Positions 1 through 9,466 of a DNA stretch of 64,000 bases are shown one piece after another. Position numbers and translations under genes: made by a program. The DNA comes from Polynucleobacter finlandensis (GTDB lineage Bacteria; Pseudomonadota; Gammaproteobacteria; Burkholderiales; Burkholderiaceae), in the NCBI RefSeq assembly GCF_018881755.1, contig NZ_JACVPS010000007.1:54186-118185 (forward strand), read 5' to 3'. Position 1 is the first letter of the stretch, and the number at the start of each line of letters is the position of its first letter. A model generated the notes under the pieces. The model was not told where the DNA came from. It did no database searches and saw only the letters and a program-made list of their open reading frames with translations.

Positions 1-19
1 GCCAATAAATGAAGAAACA

Positions 20-46
20 AAAAAGCCAGCGTGAGCTGGCCTTTTT
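20..46 (-). terminator. Intrinsic terminator after the Bug-protein gene
   Basis: Perfect 6-bp stem GCCAGC/GCTGGC with a GTGA loop, flanked by A- and T-runs on both sides, so it can work in either direction. It lies about 20 bp past the stop codon of the minus-strand solute-binding protein gene and plausibly ends that operon. Confidence 0.85.
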
Positions 47-66
47 ATTGGTACTAGAGAGAATGC

Positions 67-1053
67 TTAATCAGCATACGCACCAGCTTTACGAATCACT
101 GGACCCCATTTATTGATTTCAGATTCTAGATGGTTCTTGAGTCCAGCAGGCGTTGCTTTGCTTGGTGGAACAATCTCAATATTAGACTCTGCTAAACGTG
201 TCTTCACTTCTGGATCATTTAAAGCGGCATTGAGCGCTTTGTTGATTTTTGCAAGCACAGCCGGTGGAGTACCTTTTGATACATACATACCATGCCAAAC
301 TTTGACATCAAATCCCTTAAGGCCTTGCTCATCCAATGTAGGAATATTTGGCAGGGCTGATAAGCGCTTCGGTGTTGTTACGCCGTAGGTCTTGACTAAA
401 CCATCTCTGATGTAGGGAACAGTTTGTGTTGTTTGATCGCACAGCAGGTCAACTTGACCGCCCAATAAATCCGTTAGAGCTGGGCCTGTGCCTTTGTAGG
501 GCACGGTAGTCAATTCCACGCCTTCGCGGGACATGAATAGCAAACCGCAGAGCTGTGAAACCGCGCCAGGACCGGCATTCGCCAAAGTCACTTTATCTTT
601 ATTGGCCTTGATATAAACCTCAAGCTCTTTAAAGTTGTTAGGCGGGAAGTTCTTGCGACCTAAGAGCACCATTGGTACGTCAACTACTTGACCAATGTAT
701 TCAAAATCGGTCATTGGATCAAATTGGAGTTTCTTATACAAGGCTGGCGCTGTAGCCATACCCATGTGGTGAATAAAAACGGTGTAGCCATCTGGAGCCG
801 ACCGAGCAACGCGCGTTGCAGCAATCGTTCCGCCTGCACCAACTGTGTTTTCAACGATGACTGTTTGCCCCAAGGATTTGCCCATTGGAATGGCAATGAG
901 TCGAGCCACTGCGTCGGTAGGTCCACCGGCGGCAAATGGTACGACTAGCGTTACCGGCTTATTTGGATAGGGATCAGCTGCAAGAGCAGATCCAATAAAG
1001 GAGGAGGCGAGCAGGGCGCCTAGTCCTGCCAATATGGATGTACGTAATTTCAT
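67..1053 (-). CDS. Bug/TctC-family tripartite tricarboxylate transporter substrate-binding protein
   Basis: A 328-residue periplasmic binding protein. Residues 1-26 are a Sec signal peptide (positive MKLR, hydrophobic core, ALAA cleavage region). The mature part begins with the family's YPNKPVTLVVPF-like strand and contains the VPYKGTGPALTDLLGGQ segment typical of Bug proteins. The family captures carboxylates or small organic acids for a TctAB-type transporter or for sensing; no tctAB genes are in the window. The ATG has a good GGAG ribosome site. It is the last gene of a minus-strand run that includes a CoA-ester lyase, MmgE/PrpD and an HTD2-type hydratase, so its ligand may be the substrate of that pathway (inference). 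Confidence 0.93.
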   Translation of the reverse strand: MKLRTSILAGLGALLASSFIGSALAADPYPNKPVTLVVPFAAGGPTDAVARLIAIPMGKSLGQTVIVENTVGAGGTIAATRVARSAPDGYTVFIHHMGMATAPALYKKLQFDPMTDFEYIGQVVDVPMVLLGRKNFPPNNFKELEVYIKANKDKVTLANAGPGAVSQLCGLLFMSREGVELTTVPYKGTGPALTDLLGGQVDLLCDQTTQTVPYIRDGLVKTYGVTTPKRLSALPNIPTLDEQGLKGFDVKVWHGMYVSKGTPPAVLAKINKALNAALNDPEVKTRLAESNIEIVPPSKATPAGLKNHLESEINKWGPVIRKAGAYAD

Positions 1054-1145
1054 GGTTTTCTCCGTCTAAATTCTATAAATCGAATGACTTGTTTGAATAT
1101 ATTTATATGCAGGTTTGATTTTGCCAGCATTCTTGACTTGGCTGA

Positions 1146-1991
1146 TTAGTGTTTACCAGCAATTGCAAGGGTTCTTTGGGCTAAAAGTACCACTGGGCGA
1201 TCAATCATGCGGCCATCTAACTTGATTGCACCACCTTTAGAGGCTTGATCGGCTTCTATCACCCGCTTAGCCCAAGATACCTCTTCCTCACTTGGCATAA
1301 AGGCTGTCTTGACTGGGGCCACCTGTTTAGGGTGAATACAGAGTTTGGCTCCAAAGCCCAGCCGTTTAGCCCGCTGAGCATCAGCCTGAATGCGCTCAAT
1401 ATCATCGGTAGATGGAGTCACGCCATCAATCGGCGGAGCAATTTGGGCTAGCCGCGAAGCTAAAACGATTTGGTAGCGTGCGACTTGTAGTTCGGTTTCT
1501 TGGGGATCGCAAACCATTCCAAGATCAGCCTGTAAATCAATATTGCCCAGAGCAAGTCGAAGTACCTGGTTTGAGTTAGCTAGCTCTTTGAGTTTATCTA
1601 GCCCAATCGCAGTTTCAATCATGGGTACGATGGCCGTATTTGGCAAGATTTGTGCAGCCCCATTAATTTGATCGAGAGATTCACTTTTCGGGATTAATAA
1701 GCAAGCAATATTGAGCTCTTGTGCCAATATTAGATCCGCTACATAAAATTTTGTGCCAGGTGAGTTTGACCTCAGAACTAAACGCTTCTTTTGTTCGGCT
1801 GTAAATTGAGGCCAGGCTGCACGAATGGCGCTACGCGCATGTTCTTTTTCATCTTCTGGCACAGCATCTTCTAAATCCAGAATGACGGCGTCAGCGCCAC
1901 TATCCAAGGCTTTTGCAAAACGCTCTGGACGTGTGCCAGGAACAAATAAGAAGTTGCTACTAAAGCCAAGAGGTGTGTCGAGTGGGTTCAT
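1146..1991 (-). CDS. HpcH/HpaI aldolase / citrate-lyase beta-like CoA-ester lyase
   Basis: A 281-residue CitE-like TIM-barrel enzyme. It shows the N-terminal FVPGTRPERFAKA segment, the DAVILDLEDAVPEDEK metal and CoA region, the MIETAIGL glutamate motif, and LGNIDLQADLG with an acidic metal-binding residue. Family members cleave malyl-, beta-methylmalyl- or citramalyl-CoA. Length fits the stand-alone lyases rather than the citrate lyase complex, and no citD/citF is present. It lies 41 bp after the MmgE/PrpD gene and 92 bp before the Bug gene. With the upstream HTD2-type hydratase, a mesaconyl/citramalyl-CoA style C5 route is a reasonable inference, but the exact substrate cannot be read from sequence. 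Confidence 0.9.
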   Translation of the reverse strand: MNPLDTPLGFSSNFLFVPGTRPERFAKALDSGADAVILDLEDAVPEDEKEHARSAIRAAWPQFTAEQKKRLVLRSNSPGTKFYVADLILAQELNIACLLIPKSESLDQINGAAQILPNTAIVPMIETAIGLDKLKELANSNQVLRLALGNIDLQADLGMVCDPQETELQVARYQIVLASRLAQIAPPIDGVTPSTDDIERIQADAQRAKRLGFGAKLCIHPKQVAPVKTAFMPSEEEVSWAKRVIEADQASKGGAIKLDGRMIDRPVVLLAQRTLAIAGKH

Positions 1992-2032
1992 GAAATAGAG
2001 AGAAAATGAAATACGTAAATGAAATGTATCAA

Positions 2033-3409
2033 TTAATTGCGTGGCAGTAAGAAGCCTATCTTGGACTGTTTACGAACATTCCACAAGAGCTCAATAGCTT
2101 TACTCATTTCTGCTGCGCTGGCGCCACCGCTAAATGCAGCAAGACGCATGGCTTTATCGGTAATCTCAGTGCGACTGAGCGTATTGCCTGGATCACCTTT
2201 TGGTTCATCGACTCGACCATCTAGGATTTGACCATTATGAAGATGTACTTTGACCTTGCCAATCCAGCGTTGCGGGTAAGCGCCATCCACTTCAGGATCC
2301 AAAGTCATCGTTACGCGATCACGGAATAGGCAAATAGCGTCATCATGAAAATGTTGATCGAACTCTTGTAAGCCAGCAAATTGATAGTGTGCAATGAGCG
2401 CCAATACCGTTCCCATTGAAAACTTGGATTGATGAACGGTGGCTGGATCGGTCACTGGTCCCAAGACATCAATTGCCCCTTGATGAACTAAAGTTTCTAC
2501 TTTCGCTATATCGCTAGGTTTGAGTTTGTTTGCGAGCATGACTTGCAGTAAGGCATCTGCTGCAGGGTGAGTATGACGACAAGAAGCGTGATATTTAAAG
2601 CTGGTTTCAGCAATAGCCCAGCGTGTGCCAAGACCATCCACTAACTTGCTTGGGTCTGAGTCGCTTGACATCCCGGCCGCCATACCTTGCTTACCCTCCA
2701 TGATGTGTTGAGCGCCAGTAAATCCAGCTTGTGCAATATAGGCAGACATCAAGCCAGTAGAAGCGGCATGTGCTGTGTGTAGTTGTTTTGAATCTGCAGC
2801 ATCTCGTAAGAACTCCCAAAGACCGGCAGACTGAGTGCCAGCCGAACCAAAGGCGTGGAGCATTTGTTCGGGCTTGAGTTTGAGGAGGTGGCCAACTGTC
2901 GCAGCGGCTGCAAGCGTGCCGGCAGTGCCAGTGGTGTGAAACACTTTGTAGTGTGAGCGACCCAAGAATTCGCCAACGCGAATACCGACTTCATAACCCG
3001 CAACTGCAGCAGTGAGCATTTCTTCACCAGATGCGCCAAGCGCTTGCGCACAAGCTAAAGCGGGCGGAAACACTACGGTAGCGGGGTGAAAGACTGAGCC
3101 GTTATGGACATCGTCCTGTTCAGCAACATGTGATGCTGCGGCGTTAGCCATGGCTGCTAGAAATGGACTTGAGCTTGCACGAGAAATCAACACTTCAGAT
3201 GGGCCAGTATGAGCACTATCGTAGCCACTCATGTTTTGTGCAAATTGCGTAATGATCTCAACAGGACGCGAGCCCTTACCAGCAATCGCAGAACCAAACC
3301 AATCTACTAATAAGTCTTCTGCACGCGCAATGACATCACTGGGAATGTCAGCAATCTTTAGATTGGCGGCAAAGTTAGCCAGCTCTTTGGATAAATGGGG
3401 TGTCGACAT
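2033..3409 (-). CDS. MmgE/PrpD family protein
   Basis: A 458-residue member of the MmgE/PrpD fold (2-methylcitrate dehydratase, cis-aconitate decarboxylase, iminodisuccinate epimerase). The conserved helical N-terminal domain is visible, including HVAEQDDVHNGSVFHPATVV with the D-x-H and HPA signatures. FKYHASCRHTHPAADA lies in the second half, where family members carry active-site His and Lys. It is full length. It lies 18 bp after the HTD2-type gene and 41 bp before the CitE-like lyase, consistent with one catabolic unit. The substrate is probably a C5/C6 di- or tricarboxylate (inference). A housekeeping PrpD is less likely because no prpB or prpC is nearby. Confidence 0.9.
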   Translation of the reverse strand: MSTPHLSKELANFAANLKIADIPSDVIARAEDLLVDWFGSAIAGKGSRPVEIITQFAQNMSGYDSAHTGPSEVLISRASSSPFLAAMANAAASHVAEQDDVHNGSVFHPATVVFPPALACAQALGASGEEMLTAAVAGYEVGIRVGEFLGRSHYKVFHTTGTAGTLAAAATVGHLLKLKPEQMLHAFGSAGTQSAGLWEFLRDAADSKQLHTAHAASTGLMSAYIAQAGFTGAQHIMEGKQGMAAGMSSDSDPSKLVDGLGTRWAIAETSFKYHASCRHTHPAADALLQVMLANKLKPSDIAKVETLVHQGAIDVLGPVTDPATVHQSKFSMGTVLALIAHYQFAGLQEFDQHFHDDAICLFRDRVTMTLDPEVDGAYPQRWIGKVKVHLHNGQILDGRVDEPKGDPGNTLSRTEITDKAMRLAAFSGGASAAEMSKAIELLWNVRKQSKIGFLLPRN

Positions 3410-3427
3410 AAAGGGCGCCTGTTCTCG

Positions 3428-4312
3428 TTAAGCTAACACTGCGGTTGCTTGCATCGTGAGCCAACCCTCGTGATCTTGGGCCCAGATAGAAATCATCTTA
3501 CCGCTAGGATCTTTTTCGAGATCGGGCTTGGCACTTACTTTGAAGATGTTGATATCAAAGGTGGGGCGGATGGCACGGAATTCAAAACTCTTGAGCTTGC
3601 ATCCCGGAATACTTTGGCGTACGAGGTCAACCAACAAGGTTGCAATCAGTGGCCCGTGAACAATGAGACCTGGGTAACCCTCAACTTCAGTGACGTACTG
3701 GCGATCGTAATGAATGCGATGGCCGTTAAAGGTGAGTGCTGAGTAGCGGAATAACAAAACATCATCCGGTGTAATGGTCTTAGACCATTTGGCATCACTT
3801 GGCGCTGGTGTTGGTGCCACGGGCTTGTCATCTGGTCCAGGCGCATCGCGGTACACAATGTCATGTTCTTCAATGAGGGCTAAACCATTTTGGTTGGAGA
3901 TCTCATGTTTGACTAAAACAAAAATTAGATCACCGGTGCGACCCGCTTTATGGGTAACAGATTCAATTTTAGAAACCCGTTTGATCTCATCACCAACAGA
4001 AAGCGGCGCAAGCCATTGCACGCGACTACCAGCCCACATGCGACGGGGTAGCGGAACTGGAGGCAGAAAGCCGCCGCGTTTAGGATGACCATCCGGACCA
4101 ATTTCAGATTGGCGAGCATGCGGTAAAAAGTATAGCCAGTGCCACAGTTCAGGCAAGAAGCTACCTTTGCTTGGGGCAGGATCTGGACGATCTAATGTGG
4201 CGGAGAGTGCTCTGACTGGCGCTGCTGTGACAGTGTCTTCAAGAGACTCCGTTTTGCCGAGCCATTCTTGGAGGTGGGTGATGGTCTGAGGTTCGATTCG
4301 CATAACTTCCAT
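3428..4312 (-). CDS. HTD2-type MaoC-like dehydratase/hydratase (mesaconyl-C4-CoA hydratase-like)
   Basis: A 294-residue double hot-dog protein. The N-terminal half carries ELWHWLYFLPHARQSEIGPDGH and PLPRRMWAGSRVQW, typical of FAS1-like/HTD2 proteins. The C-terminal half has FRYSALTFNGHRIHYDRQY, the R-x-S...N-x-H-x-I-H-x-D hydratase motif. Relatives hydrate mesaconyl-C4-CoA or dehydrate beta-hydroxyacyl chains. It lies 19 bp after chrA and 18 bp before the MmgE/PrpD gene. Combination with a CitE-like lyase supports a C5-dicarboxyl-CoA step over fatty-acid synthesis, although fabI further upstream leaves room for a lipid role. ATGs 3 codons apart make the exact start ambiguous. Confidence 0.85.
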   Translation of the reverse strand: MEVMRIEPQTITHLQEWLGKTESLEDTVTAAPVRALSATLDRPDPAPSKGSFLPELWHWLYFLPHARQSEIGPDGHPKRGGFLPPVPLPRRMWAGSRVQWLAPLSVGDEIKRVSKIESVTHKAGRTGDLIFVLVKHEISNQNGLALIEEHDIVYRDAPGPDDKPVAPTPAPSDAKWSKTITPDDVLLFRYSALTFNGHRIHYDRQYVTEVEGYPGLIVHGPLIATLLVDLVRQSIPGCKLKSFEFRAIRPTFDINIFKVSAKPDLEKDPSGKMISIWAQDHEGWLTMQATAVLA

Positions 4313-4331
4313 TATGCCAATCTTGAGCTAC

Positions 4332-5687
4332 TTAGGCGCCAAGTAATATGGAGCTGAGATAGGCTAAGAGCCCCGCCAAAGCAGAGCCTGCCAATACCGT
4401 GATAACCCCTTTTTGGTACTTGAAAAGCGCAAGGGCTGCCAATAGGCAGATCACCATCGAGATCCAAGAAATTGAACCTCCTAGGCCATGTGGCAGAAAT
4501 ACGTGATACGCAAAAAATAGACCTAGATTGGCGATCACACCAACCACTGCTGCAGTAATTGCAGTGAGGGGTGCAGTGAAACTGACATTGCCATGGGTCG
4601 ACTCAATCAGCGGGCCACCAACCAAAATAAAAAAGAAGGAGGGTAGAAAGGTGAACCATGTTGCTACGCACGCACCAAGAGCGCCAAACCAAAATGGATT
4701 TGCATTACCAATTAGATGTTGGATATGGCCAGCCAAATAACCTACAAAGGCAACCACCATGATGAGTGGGCCGGGAGTTGTTTCTCCTAGTGCCAGACCA
4801 TCCATCATTTGGCCTGCGCTAAGCCATTGAAATTGATCGACAGCACCTTGATAGACGTAAGGCAGTACAGCATAGGCGCCACCAAAAGTGAGGAAGGCGG
4901 CCTTGGTGAAGAACCAAGCGATTTGTGGATAAAGTGTTTTCCATCCAAACAGAGCCGCAAGACTTGCTATTGGAATAATCCAGAAGAGCGCAGCAATGGC
5001 TGAATGCTTGATGGTTTTCTGAATATTAAATTGTGCGTGCTCTGGCGTGGGCGTGTTGTCGTCAATGATGGCAGGAAGATGCTCAACAACTCCACTTGAA
5101 CCATGGCTACTTTTTTGTTGAAAGTATTGTGGGTATTTCTTGCCACCCCAAATTCCGATCAATGCTGCTATGACAACAATGATTGGGAAGGCTACATTCA
5201 GAATAAAGATGGCTAGAAAAGATCCCAGCGCGATCCAGCGTAAAGCTTGATTGTGAATAGTGCGCTTACCAATGCGCACGGCAGCATGGATGACGATCGC
5301 CGTTACTGCAGGTTTAATACCAAAGAAGATGGCTGCAATCCAAGGTACTTGCCCAAAAGTCAGATACACCCATGACAAGCCAATCAAAATAAACAGTGAT
5401 GGCAAGACGAATAAAGTACCCGCCAAGATCCCACCCCAACTGCGATGCATGAGCCAGCCAATATAAGCAACTAGCTGTTGCGCCTCAGGACCTGGAAGCA
5501 GCATGCAGTAATTGAGCGCATGTAAAAAGCGCCGCTCAGAAATCCAGCGACGCTTTTCAACTAGCTCTTGATGCAGGACCGAGATTTGTCCTGCGGGGCC
5601 GCCAAAACTAATGAATCCTAATTTTGCCCAGAACTTTAAAGCTTCTGTAAGGGGAATTGGATTTTGTTTGACTTGCCCAGGATTCAA
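4332..5687 (-). CDS. chrA: Chromate transporter, ChrA family (two CHR domains)
   Basis: A 451-residue polytopic membrane protein of the CHR superfamily, long form with two homologous halves. The first half has FWAKLGFISFGGPAGQI and LLPGPEAQQLVAYIGW; the second has FFTKAAFLTFGGAYAVLPYV and ALGETTPGPLIMVVAFVGY, the paired signature motifs. The halves are separated by a charged loop near residues 195-225. It exports chromate or a related oxyanion. It starts 1 bp after fabI and is followed at 19 bp by a hydratase gene, so it is probably co-transcribed with genes of unrelated function. No chrB regulator is seen. Confidence 0.92.
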   Translation of the reverse strand: MNPGQVKQNPIPLTEALKFWAKLGFISFGGPAGQISVLHQELVEKRRWISERRFLHALNYCMLLPGPEAQQLVAYIGWLMHRSWGGILAGTLFVLPSLFILIGLSWVYLTFGQVPWIAAIFFGIKPAVTAIVIHAAVRIGKRTIHNQALRWIALGSFLAIFILNVAFPIIVVIAALIGIWGGKKYPQYFQQKSSHGSSGVVEHLPAIIDDNTPTPEHAQFNIQKTIKHSAIAALFWIIPIASLAALFGWKTLYPQIAWFFTKAAFLTFGGAYAVLPYVYQGAVDQFQWLSAGQMMDGLALGETTPGPLIMVVAFVGYLAGHIQHLIGNANPFWFGALGACVATWFTFLPSFFFILVGGPLIESTHGNVSFTAPLTAITAAVVGVIANLGLFFAYHVFLPHGLGGSISWISMVICLLAALALFKYQKGVITVLAGSALAGLLAYLSSILLGA

Positions 5688-5688
5688 C

Positions 5689-6471
5689 TTACTCGCCCAT
5701 ACCGACCGCTACTTGGCTAAAGCCATTGTCGACATAAATGATTTCAGCAGTAATGGCACTAGCTAAATCTGAAAGCAAGAATGAAGCTGCATTACCAACT
5801 TCCTCAATGGTGACGTTGCGACGTAAAGGGGCAGCATTTTCAAAGCCACTTAAGAGCTTGCTGAAATCTTTAATGCCTGAAGCGGCTAAGGTCTTGATGG
5901 GGCCTGCAGAAATGCCGTTTACACGAATGCCTTTAGGGCCCAATGAGGTTGCAAGGTAGCGAACAGAAGCTTCTAGTGAGGCCTTTGCAAGACCCATCGT
6001 GTTGTAGTGGGGGACGGTGCGCATTGCTCCAAGATAGGTCAAGGTTAACAATGAAGAGTTTTCTCTGAGCATCGGCAGTGCTGCTTTGGCCATCGCTGGG
6101 AAGCTATATGCAGAAATGTCATGGGCAATACGGTAAGCCTCGCGAGTAAATCCATCCAAGAAATCACCGGCAATTGCCTCCCGTGGGGCAAAACCAATGG
6201 CATGGACTAAGCCATCGAGCTGTGGCCATACTTTGGCCAAATCGGTAAATACAGCCTCAATTTGCTCGTCGCTACCGACATCACAGTCAAAAATGAGCTC
6301 TGAATTGAATTCTTTGGCGAAATCTATGGTGCGCTCTTTAAAACGCTCTCCTACATAGGTAAAGGCTAATTCAGCCCCTTCACGGTGGCAGGCTTTAGCG
6401 ATGCCATACGCAATGGAGCGGTTAGAAAGGAGGCCGGTAATCAGAATTTTTTTGCCGGAGAGAAAGCCCAT
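5689..6471 (-). CDS. fabI: Enoyl-[acyl-carrier-protein] reductase (NADH)
   Basis: A 260-residue SDR protein of FabI type that reduces enoyl-ACP in the last step of fatty-acid elongation. The N-terminal [17 protein letters not shown] is the FabI form of the cofactor loop. The catalytic pair is Tyr156 and Lys163 (Y-x6-K), with Tyr146 also conserved. [14 protein letters not shown] follows as in FabI. Its ATG faces the yejA gene across about 50 bp, so both promoters share that short space. Downstream chrA begins 1 bp after the stop codon, making fabI the likely first gene of the run reaching position 67. Confidence 0.96.
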   Translation of the reverse strand: MGFLSGKKILITGLLSNRSIAYGIAKACHREGAELAFTYVGERFKERTIDFAKEFNSELIFDCDVGSDEQIEAVFTDLAKVWPQLDGLVHAIGFAPREAIAGDFLDGFTREAYRIAHDISAYSFPAMAKAALPMLRENSSLLTLTYLGAMRTVPHYNTMGLAKASLEASVRYLATSLGPKGIRVNGISAGPIKTLAASGIKDFSKLLSGFENAAPLRRNVTIEEVGNAASFLLSDLASAITAEIIYVDNGFSQVAVGMGE

Positions 6472-6521
6472 GATGTGTCCTTTGATTCAAATAAGATTTG
6501 CTAACTACAATTGTTGCATAT

Positions 6522-8390
6522 ATGTCCATCCACATCCCCTTCCGTCAAATTACCTGCTTTTTGCTGCTAGCCCTACTGGCTGGGGTGCAGGCCAATACAG
6601 CACAGGCCGGACAGGGCATTTCTCAATATGGCAAACCCAAATATGCCGATGGATTTAGCCACTTTGACTATGTAAATCCCAATGCCCCTAGGGGTGGAAC
6701 CCTGACTTTGCCCAATCCTGGACAAAGAACCAGTTTTGACAAATTCAATCCCTTTACCTTGCGAGGTATTCCTGCGCCTGGGATCGAGCTGATGTTTGAA
6801 TCCCTGGCTGAAGGGAGCGCTGATGAAGTTTCCAGTGTTTATGGCTTGCTCGCGGAGGATATTGCAGTGGCAGCGGATCACAAATCAGTCATCTTTCGGA
6901 TACGTGAAGGGGCAAAGTTCTCTGATGGCAGCCCAGTTCTAGCTGCCGATGTCAAACATAGTTTTGATGTCTTAATGAGTGGACAAGCGCACCCACGCTA
7001 CAAAACAACCTTTGGTGATATCAAGCAAGCCGTGGTTCTATCTGCTCGCGAGGTACGCTTCGATTTTAAAAATACCAACACTGAACTGCCTATCTTGGCA
7101 GGAACATTGCCCATCTTTTCTCATAACTGGGGCAAGAAGGCAGATGGCTCAATGATGCCGTTTGATCAGATGGCCTTTGAAACACCGATTGGCAGTGGTC
7201 CTTATTTAATTGAGTCATTCAAGGCTGGTAAATCCATTACCTATAAAAGAAATCCCAATTATTGGGCCGATCATTTGGGTAAACCTTTAAATATTCGCGT
7301 TGGTTTTTATAACTTTGATCGCGTGCTGTACAAACTTTACAGTGATGATGCTGTGCGGCTCGAAGCATTTAAGGCGGGTGAGTTTGATGCTTTGGTTGAG
7401 TATCGCGCCAAGATTTGGGCTAAAGGGTATGTGGGCGCAAAGTTCAATGACGGCACTTTATTCAAGAAAGCTTTCCTCAATCACAATGGCGCCGGTATGC
7501 AAGGCTTCGCCATGAATCTGCGTCGCCCTATTTTTCAGGATCCGCGCGTGCGACAAGCAGTGGGGTATGCACTTGATTTTGAGTGGCTCAATCGCCAAAT
7601 CTTTTTTGATCAATATGGCCGTATCAATAGTTACTTCACTAATAGTGATTTGAGTGCAAACTTTGATGGCCCACGCAAACCTACTGAAGCAGAGTTGAAA
7701 TTACTCAAACCTTTAAAAGCGAAATACCCTCAGTGGGTACCAGATGCTGCCTTTGGCCCAATGCCACCTGCGCCGTCTACAACACCTCCAGGTAGCTTGC
7801 GTCAAAACTTGCGTAAGGCTAGAGCCTTACTGGCTGAGGCAGGCTGGCAATATCGTGATGGCGCATTACGCAATATTCAGGGTGAGCCATTTCGCTTTGA
7901 GATGGTTGAGGATGGACCATTCTTTTTAAGAGTGATTTCTGCGTATGTGCGTAATCTTGAAAAGCTAGGCATCCAGGTGGATGTGAGAACCAGCGACTTT
8001 GCACTCCATCAAAAGCGCATGAATGAGTATGACTTTGATATGACTACGATTCGCTTTCAGGACTCTCAAAATCCCGGTAGTGAATTATGGGATCGCTTTG
8101 GTAGTCAGGCTGCTAAAGAAAAAGGTTCTGATAATGTTATTGGAATTCAGTCGCCCGTAGTAGATGCTTTGGTTGAGGAGATTACCAAAGCAAAGAATCG
8201 TGATGAGCTGCGTGCAGCTACCCGTTCTTTAGATCGTGTGCTGTGGAATAGTTACTTTGTTGTACCGCAGTGGTACAACCCAACGCATCGTGTAGCGTAT
8301 CGTAAAGAGATGCGCTATCCCGAGCCTCCTTTGTATTATTCAGCAGAGGCCTGGATCATGCAAAACTGGTGGAAAGAGGGATCTCAATAA
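6522..8390 (+). CDS. yejA: Extracellular peptide/microcin C-type solute-binding protein YejA
   Basis: An SBP_bac_5 protein of the YejA group, the periplasmic receptor of an oligopeptide ABC importer. The chosen ATG at 6522 gives a clean signal peptide (IPFRQITCFLLLALLAGVQA). The reading frame can be extended to a TTG at 6498, but the extra residues spoil the signal. Family landmarks are HFDYVNPNAPRGG near the mature start, a GSGPYLIESFKAGKSITYKR segment and RQAVGYALDFEWLN. It is the first of four genes joined by 1-4 bp overlaps. Likely cargo is peptides or peptide-like compounds. Confidence 0.93.
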   Translation: MSIHIPFRQITCFLLLALLAGVQANTAQAGQGISQYGKPKYADGFSHFDYVNPNAPRGGTLTLPNPGQRTSFDKFNPFTLRGIPAPGIELMFESLAEGSADEVSSVYGLLAEDIAVAADHKSVIFRIREGAKFSDGSPVLAADVKHSFDVLMSGQAHPRYKTTFGDIKQAVVLSAREVRFDFKNTNTELPILAGTLPIFSHNWGKKADGSMMPFDQMAFETPIGSGPYLIESFKAGKSITYKRNPNYWADHLGKPLNIRVGFYNFDRVLYKLYSDDAVRLEAFKAGEFDALVEYRAKIWAKGYVGAKFNDGTLFKKAFLNHNGAGMQGFAMNLRRPIFQDPRVRQAVGYALDFEWLNRQIFFDQYGRINSYFTNSDLSANFDGPRKPTEAELKLLKPLKAKYPQWVPDAAFGPMPPAPSTTPPGSLRQNLRKARALLAEAGWQYRDGALRNIQGEPFRFEMVEDGPFFLRVISAYVRNLEKLGIQVDVRTSDFALHQKRMNEYDFDMTTIRFQDSQNPGSELWDRFGSQAAKEKGSDNVIGIQSPVVDALVEEITKAKNRDELRAATRSLDRVLWNSYFVVPQWYNPTHRVAYRKEMRYPEPPLYYSAEAWIMQNWWKEGSQ

Positions 8391-9466
8391 TGCAAGGACA
8401 AATGCGCTCCTACATCTTTAAGCGTCTGCTCTTAATGATCCCAACCTTGTTGGGTGTTTTAACCTTGACCTTTGCCGTGGTGCAATTTGTACCTGGTGGT
8501 CCAGTAGAGCAAATGGTTCTGGAATTGAAGGGTAAAGGCAATGCCTCAGTAGGGGGCTCAGAGTCTTCTGGTGCGGGCGCTACCTATCGCGGCCGACAAG
8601 GCGTTGATGCTCAGCGCTTAGAAGAAGTGAAAGCACTCTATGGTTTTGATAAGCCACCACTTGAACGGTATTTCATGATGCTGGGACGCTTTGCAACATT
8701 TGATTTGGGGCAGAGTTATTACCAACATGAAAGCGTCTGGCGTTTAGTGGTGTCTAAGTTGCCGGTTTCGATCAGTATTGGTTTGTGGACCTTCTTCATT
8801 ACGTATTTGGTCTCTATTCCGCTGGGGATAGCCAAGGCAGTTCGCGATGGATCTCGTTTTGATGCTGTGACCAGCAGCATGATCTTGGTGGGTTATGCCA
8901 TACCGGGATTTGTGTTGGGCGTGCTCTTACTAGTGTTGTTTGGCGGCGGTAGTTTCTTGCAAATATTTCCTTTGCGAGGACTGACCTCTGATAACTGGAG
9001 TGATCTCAGTTTGATGGGCAAGGTCTTGGATTATTTATGGCACTTGGTGCTGCCTATTACGGCATCTGTCCTTGGCAGTTTTGCTGTCGTCACCATGTTG
9101 ACAAAGAATTCTTTCTTGGAAGAGATCCGCAAGCAGTATGTATTGACTGCCAGAGCAAAGGGCTTGACAGAGAAACAAGTGCTTTGGAAGCATGTGTTCC
9201 GCAATGCCTTATTGCCTTTGGTGACAGGATTCCCAGCCGCATTCATTGGTGCTTTCTTTACTGGCTCATTATTGATTGAGACCTTGTTCTCATTGGACGG
9301 CTTAGGTTTGCTGTCGTATGAGTCAGTGATGCGTCGCGACTACCCCGTGGTGTTTGGGACTTTGTATTTATTCACCTTGATTGGTTTATTCACCAAGCTC
9401 ATTTCTGATCTTTGCTATGTCTATGTCGATCCGCGCATTCAGTTTGGTGCTGGGGGTGGTTCATGA
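8390..9466 (+). CDS. yejB: ABC transporter permease YejB
   Basis: An inner-membrane permease with six predicted membrane helices, beginning YIFKRLLLMIPTLLGVLTLTF as in DppB/YejB proteins. The EAA-type cytoplasmic loop is visible (TARAKGLTEKQVLWKHVFRNALLP). The start is the ATG that overlaps the yejA stop by 1 bp (TAATG), with an AAAGAGGG ribosome site; a GTG 21 bp upstream also lies in frame. A glycine/serine-rich periplasmic stretch follows the first helix, as in YejB. The 3' end overlaps yejE by 4 bp (ATGA), showing translational coupling. Confidence 0.93.
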   Translation: MQGQMRSYIFKRLLLMIPTLLGVLTLTFAVVQFVPGGPVEQMVLELKGKGNASVGGSESSGAGATYRGRQGVDAQRLEEVKALYGFDKPPLERYFMMLGRFATFDLGQSYYQHESVWRLVVSKLPVSISIGLWTFFITYLVSIPLGIAKAVRDGSRFDAVTSSMILVGYAIPGFVLGVLLLVLFGGGSFLQIFPLRGLTSDNWSDLSLMGKVLDYLWHLVLPITASVLGSFAVVTMLTKNSFLEEIRKQYVLTARAKGLTEKQVLWKHVFRNALLPLVTGFPAAFIGAFFTGSLLIETLFSLDGLGLLSYESVMRRDYPVVFGTLYLFTLIGLFTKLISDLCYVYVDPRIQFGAGGGS

